DNA of 14,213 nt from an uncultured Clostridia bacterium. Lineage in GTDB: Bacteria; Bacillota; Clostridia; UBA1381. Of this stretch, positions 13,130 through 14,213 are shown piece after piece (the first letter of the stretch is position 1; each line of letters opens with the position of its first letter). The DNA is taken from contig CAJOPD010000038.1 of the NCBI GenBank assembly GCA_905236685.1, forward strand, positions 1-14,213. Direction: 5' to 3'. The notes beneath the pieces are model-generated. The model had not been told where the DNA came from, ran no database searches, and saw nothing but the letters and a program-made list of their open reading frames with translations. The position numbers were made by a program, and so were the translations under genes.

Positions 13130-14213
13130 ATGCCGATTACCGAAATTTTAAAGAAAAATGCAGAATTATATCCCGATGACATTGCACTCACCGAGATAAA
13201 TCCTCAGCTTGAAGAGGATATACGCACAACCTGGAAGGAGTATTCCTTAATCGAGTCAAAAAAGGGCGAGGCTTACAAAAAGGAAATAACCTGGAAGGAA
13301 TTTAACAAAAAGGCGAACAGATTTGCAAACCTTCTCTTGACAAGAGGCGTAAAAAAGGGCGACAAGGTCGCAATTCTTTTGATGAACTGCATAGAGTGGC
13401 TGCCTATCTACTTCGGCGTATTGAAAACGGGCGCGCTCGCCGTTCCCTTAAACTATCGCTATACAGCGGAGGAAATCAAATACTGCTTGGAGCTTTCCGA
13501 TGCGTCAATCCTGGTGTTCGGACCTGAATTTACAGGTCGTGTTGAGGAAATATGCACCCGCATACCAAAGGTTAAAATGCTGTTTTATGCAGGCGGGGAC
13601 TGCCCCAGCTTTGCGGAAAGCTATGACAGGCTTGTGAGCTACTGTTCTGCTTCTGCTCCCGACATCGCCTTAACCGATGATGACGAGGCGGCGATATATT
13701 TTTCTTCGGGCACAACAGGCTTTCCCAAGGCTATTATCCATAATCATCAAAGCCTTATGCACGCCGCCAAAACCGAGCAAAACCACCACTCACAGACAAA
13801 GGACGATGTTTTCCTCTGTATTCCGCCCCTTTACCACACGGGCGCAAAAATGCACTGGTTCGGAAGCTTTTTGGTAGGCGGCAGAGCGGTTTTGTTAAAG
13901 GGAATAAAGCCGCAATGGATATTAAAGGCGGTATCGGAGGAGCATTGTACGATAGTATGGCTTTTAGTGCCGTGGGCACAGGATATTTTGGACGCGATTG
14001 ACCGCGGCGATGTTGATTTAAAGGACTATGACCTGTCAGGCTGGCGGCTTATGCACATAGGCGCGCAGCCCGTTCCGCCAAGTCTTATCGCGCGCTGGAA
14101 GGAACGCTTTCCAAATCATCAGTACGACACAAATTACGGGCTTTCCGAGTCAATCGGGCCGGGCTGCGTTCATCTTGGCGTTGAAAATATACACAAGGTC
14201 GGCGCAATCGGCA
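13130..14213 (+). CDS. AMP-forming acyl/aryl-CoA ligase under T-box control (3' end off window)
   Basis: This is an adenylate-forming ligase; 361 residues are visible of about 530-560 expected. Seen in order: EITWKEFNKKANRFAN near 52, VAILLMNCIEWLPIYFG at 80-96, GALAVPLNYRYTAEEI at 101-116, the P-loop SSGTTGFPKAIIHNH (192-206), IPPLYHTGAK (231-240) and the A5 motif NYGLSESIGPG (335-345). The P-loop keeps the key Ser/Thr/Gly/Lys residues. The catalytic C-terminal domain is beyond the edge. The ATG is supported by AGAAAGGAAG upstream. Control by a T-box means it is induced when a particular aminoacyl-tRNA runs short, so its product is probably used to make that amino acid or is otherwise needed in starvation. 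The substrate is unknown; arylacetates such as 4-hydroxyphenylacetate would fit a Tyr specifier, but that is inference. Confidence 0.93.
   Translation, partial: MPITEILKKNAELYPDDIALTEINPQLEEDIRTTWKEYSLIESKKGEAYKKEITWKEFNKKANRFANLLLTRGVKKGDKVAILLMNCIEWLPIYFGVLKTGALAVPLNYRYTAEEIKYCLELSDASILVFGPEFTGRVEEICTRIPKVKMLFYAGGDCPSFAESYDRLVSYCSASAPDIALTDDDEAAIYFSSGTTGFPKAIIHNHQSLMHAAKTEQNHHSQTKDDVFLCIPPLYHTGAKMHWFGSFLVGGRAVLLKGIKPQWILKAVSEEHCTIVWLLVPWAQDILDAIDRGDVDLKDYDLSGWRLMHIGAQPVPPSLIARWKERFPNHQYDTNYGLSESIGPGCVHLGVENIHKVGAIG

Noticed and set aside
12888..13151. Plus-strand ORFs of 87 and 65 codons in the T-box leader
   Set aside because: They run through conserved T-box structure and the terminator, lack a ribosome site and show no protein-like composition.
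1..14213. Mobile elements, CRISPR arrays, tRNA or rRNA genes
   Set aside because: I saw no transposase, integrase, direct-repeat array, CCA-ended cloverleaf or conserved rRNA segment anywhere in the window.

Overview
The window comes from a low-to-moderate GC Gram-positive genome, most likely an anaerobic Clostridia member (Oscillospirales or Lachnospirales type). The evidence is strong AGGAGG-type ribosome sites, near-consensus TTGACA/TATAAT promoters with 17-base spacing, a guanine riboswitch, a T-box, a DUF1836 protein and a BMP-family lipoprotein. No tRNA, rRNA, CRISPR array or insertion sequence was seen. Genus-level placement is not possible by eye.

Region 1 (1-3260, minus strand) is a purine salvage and uptake operon. 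A promoter and a guanine-class riboswitch with its own terminator precede xpt (xanthine phosphoribosyltransferase). A BMP-family nucleoside-binding lipoprotein and a two-domain ABC ATPase follow, the latter cut by the window's left edge. A hairpin between the lipoprotein and the ATPase probably lowers expression of the ATPase.

Region 2 (3390-6590) holds a hemolysin III/TrhA-like membrane protein (minus), a divergent DUF1836 putative regulator (plus) with a consensus promoter and terminator, and a FadD-type long-chain acyl-CoA ligase (minus) with its own promoter.

Region 3 (6553-12760, minus strand) is an amino-acid-linked operon. A promoter is followed by a 31-codon leader ORF rich in leucine codons and a terminator hairpin, which looks like a leucine attenuator. 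Next come a LeuA-like protein that keeps the leucine-sensing domain but has lost catalytic residues, a TIM-barrel/AMP-ligase fusion, the branched-chain aminotransferase ilvE, a structured spacer, and an amidohydrolase.

Region 4 (12783-14213, plus strand) runs divergently from region 3. It has a consensus promoter, a complete T-box leader (specifier best read as UAC, Tyr) and another AMP-forming ligase cut by the right edge.

The most interesting idea is that both divergent units place an acyl-CoA ligase under an amino-acid-starvation switch. That is what would be expected if the cell makes amino acids from exogenous organic acids: acid to acyl-CoA, then ferredoxin-dependent reductive carboxylation to a 2-oxo acid, then transamination by enzymes such as IlvE. 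The required 2-oxoacid:ferredoxin oxidoreductase is not in this window, so this is inference.
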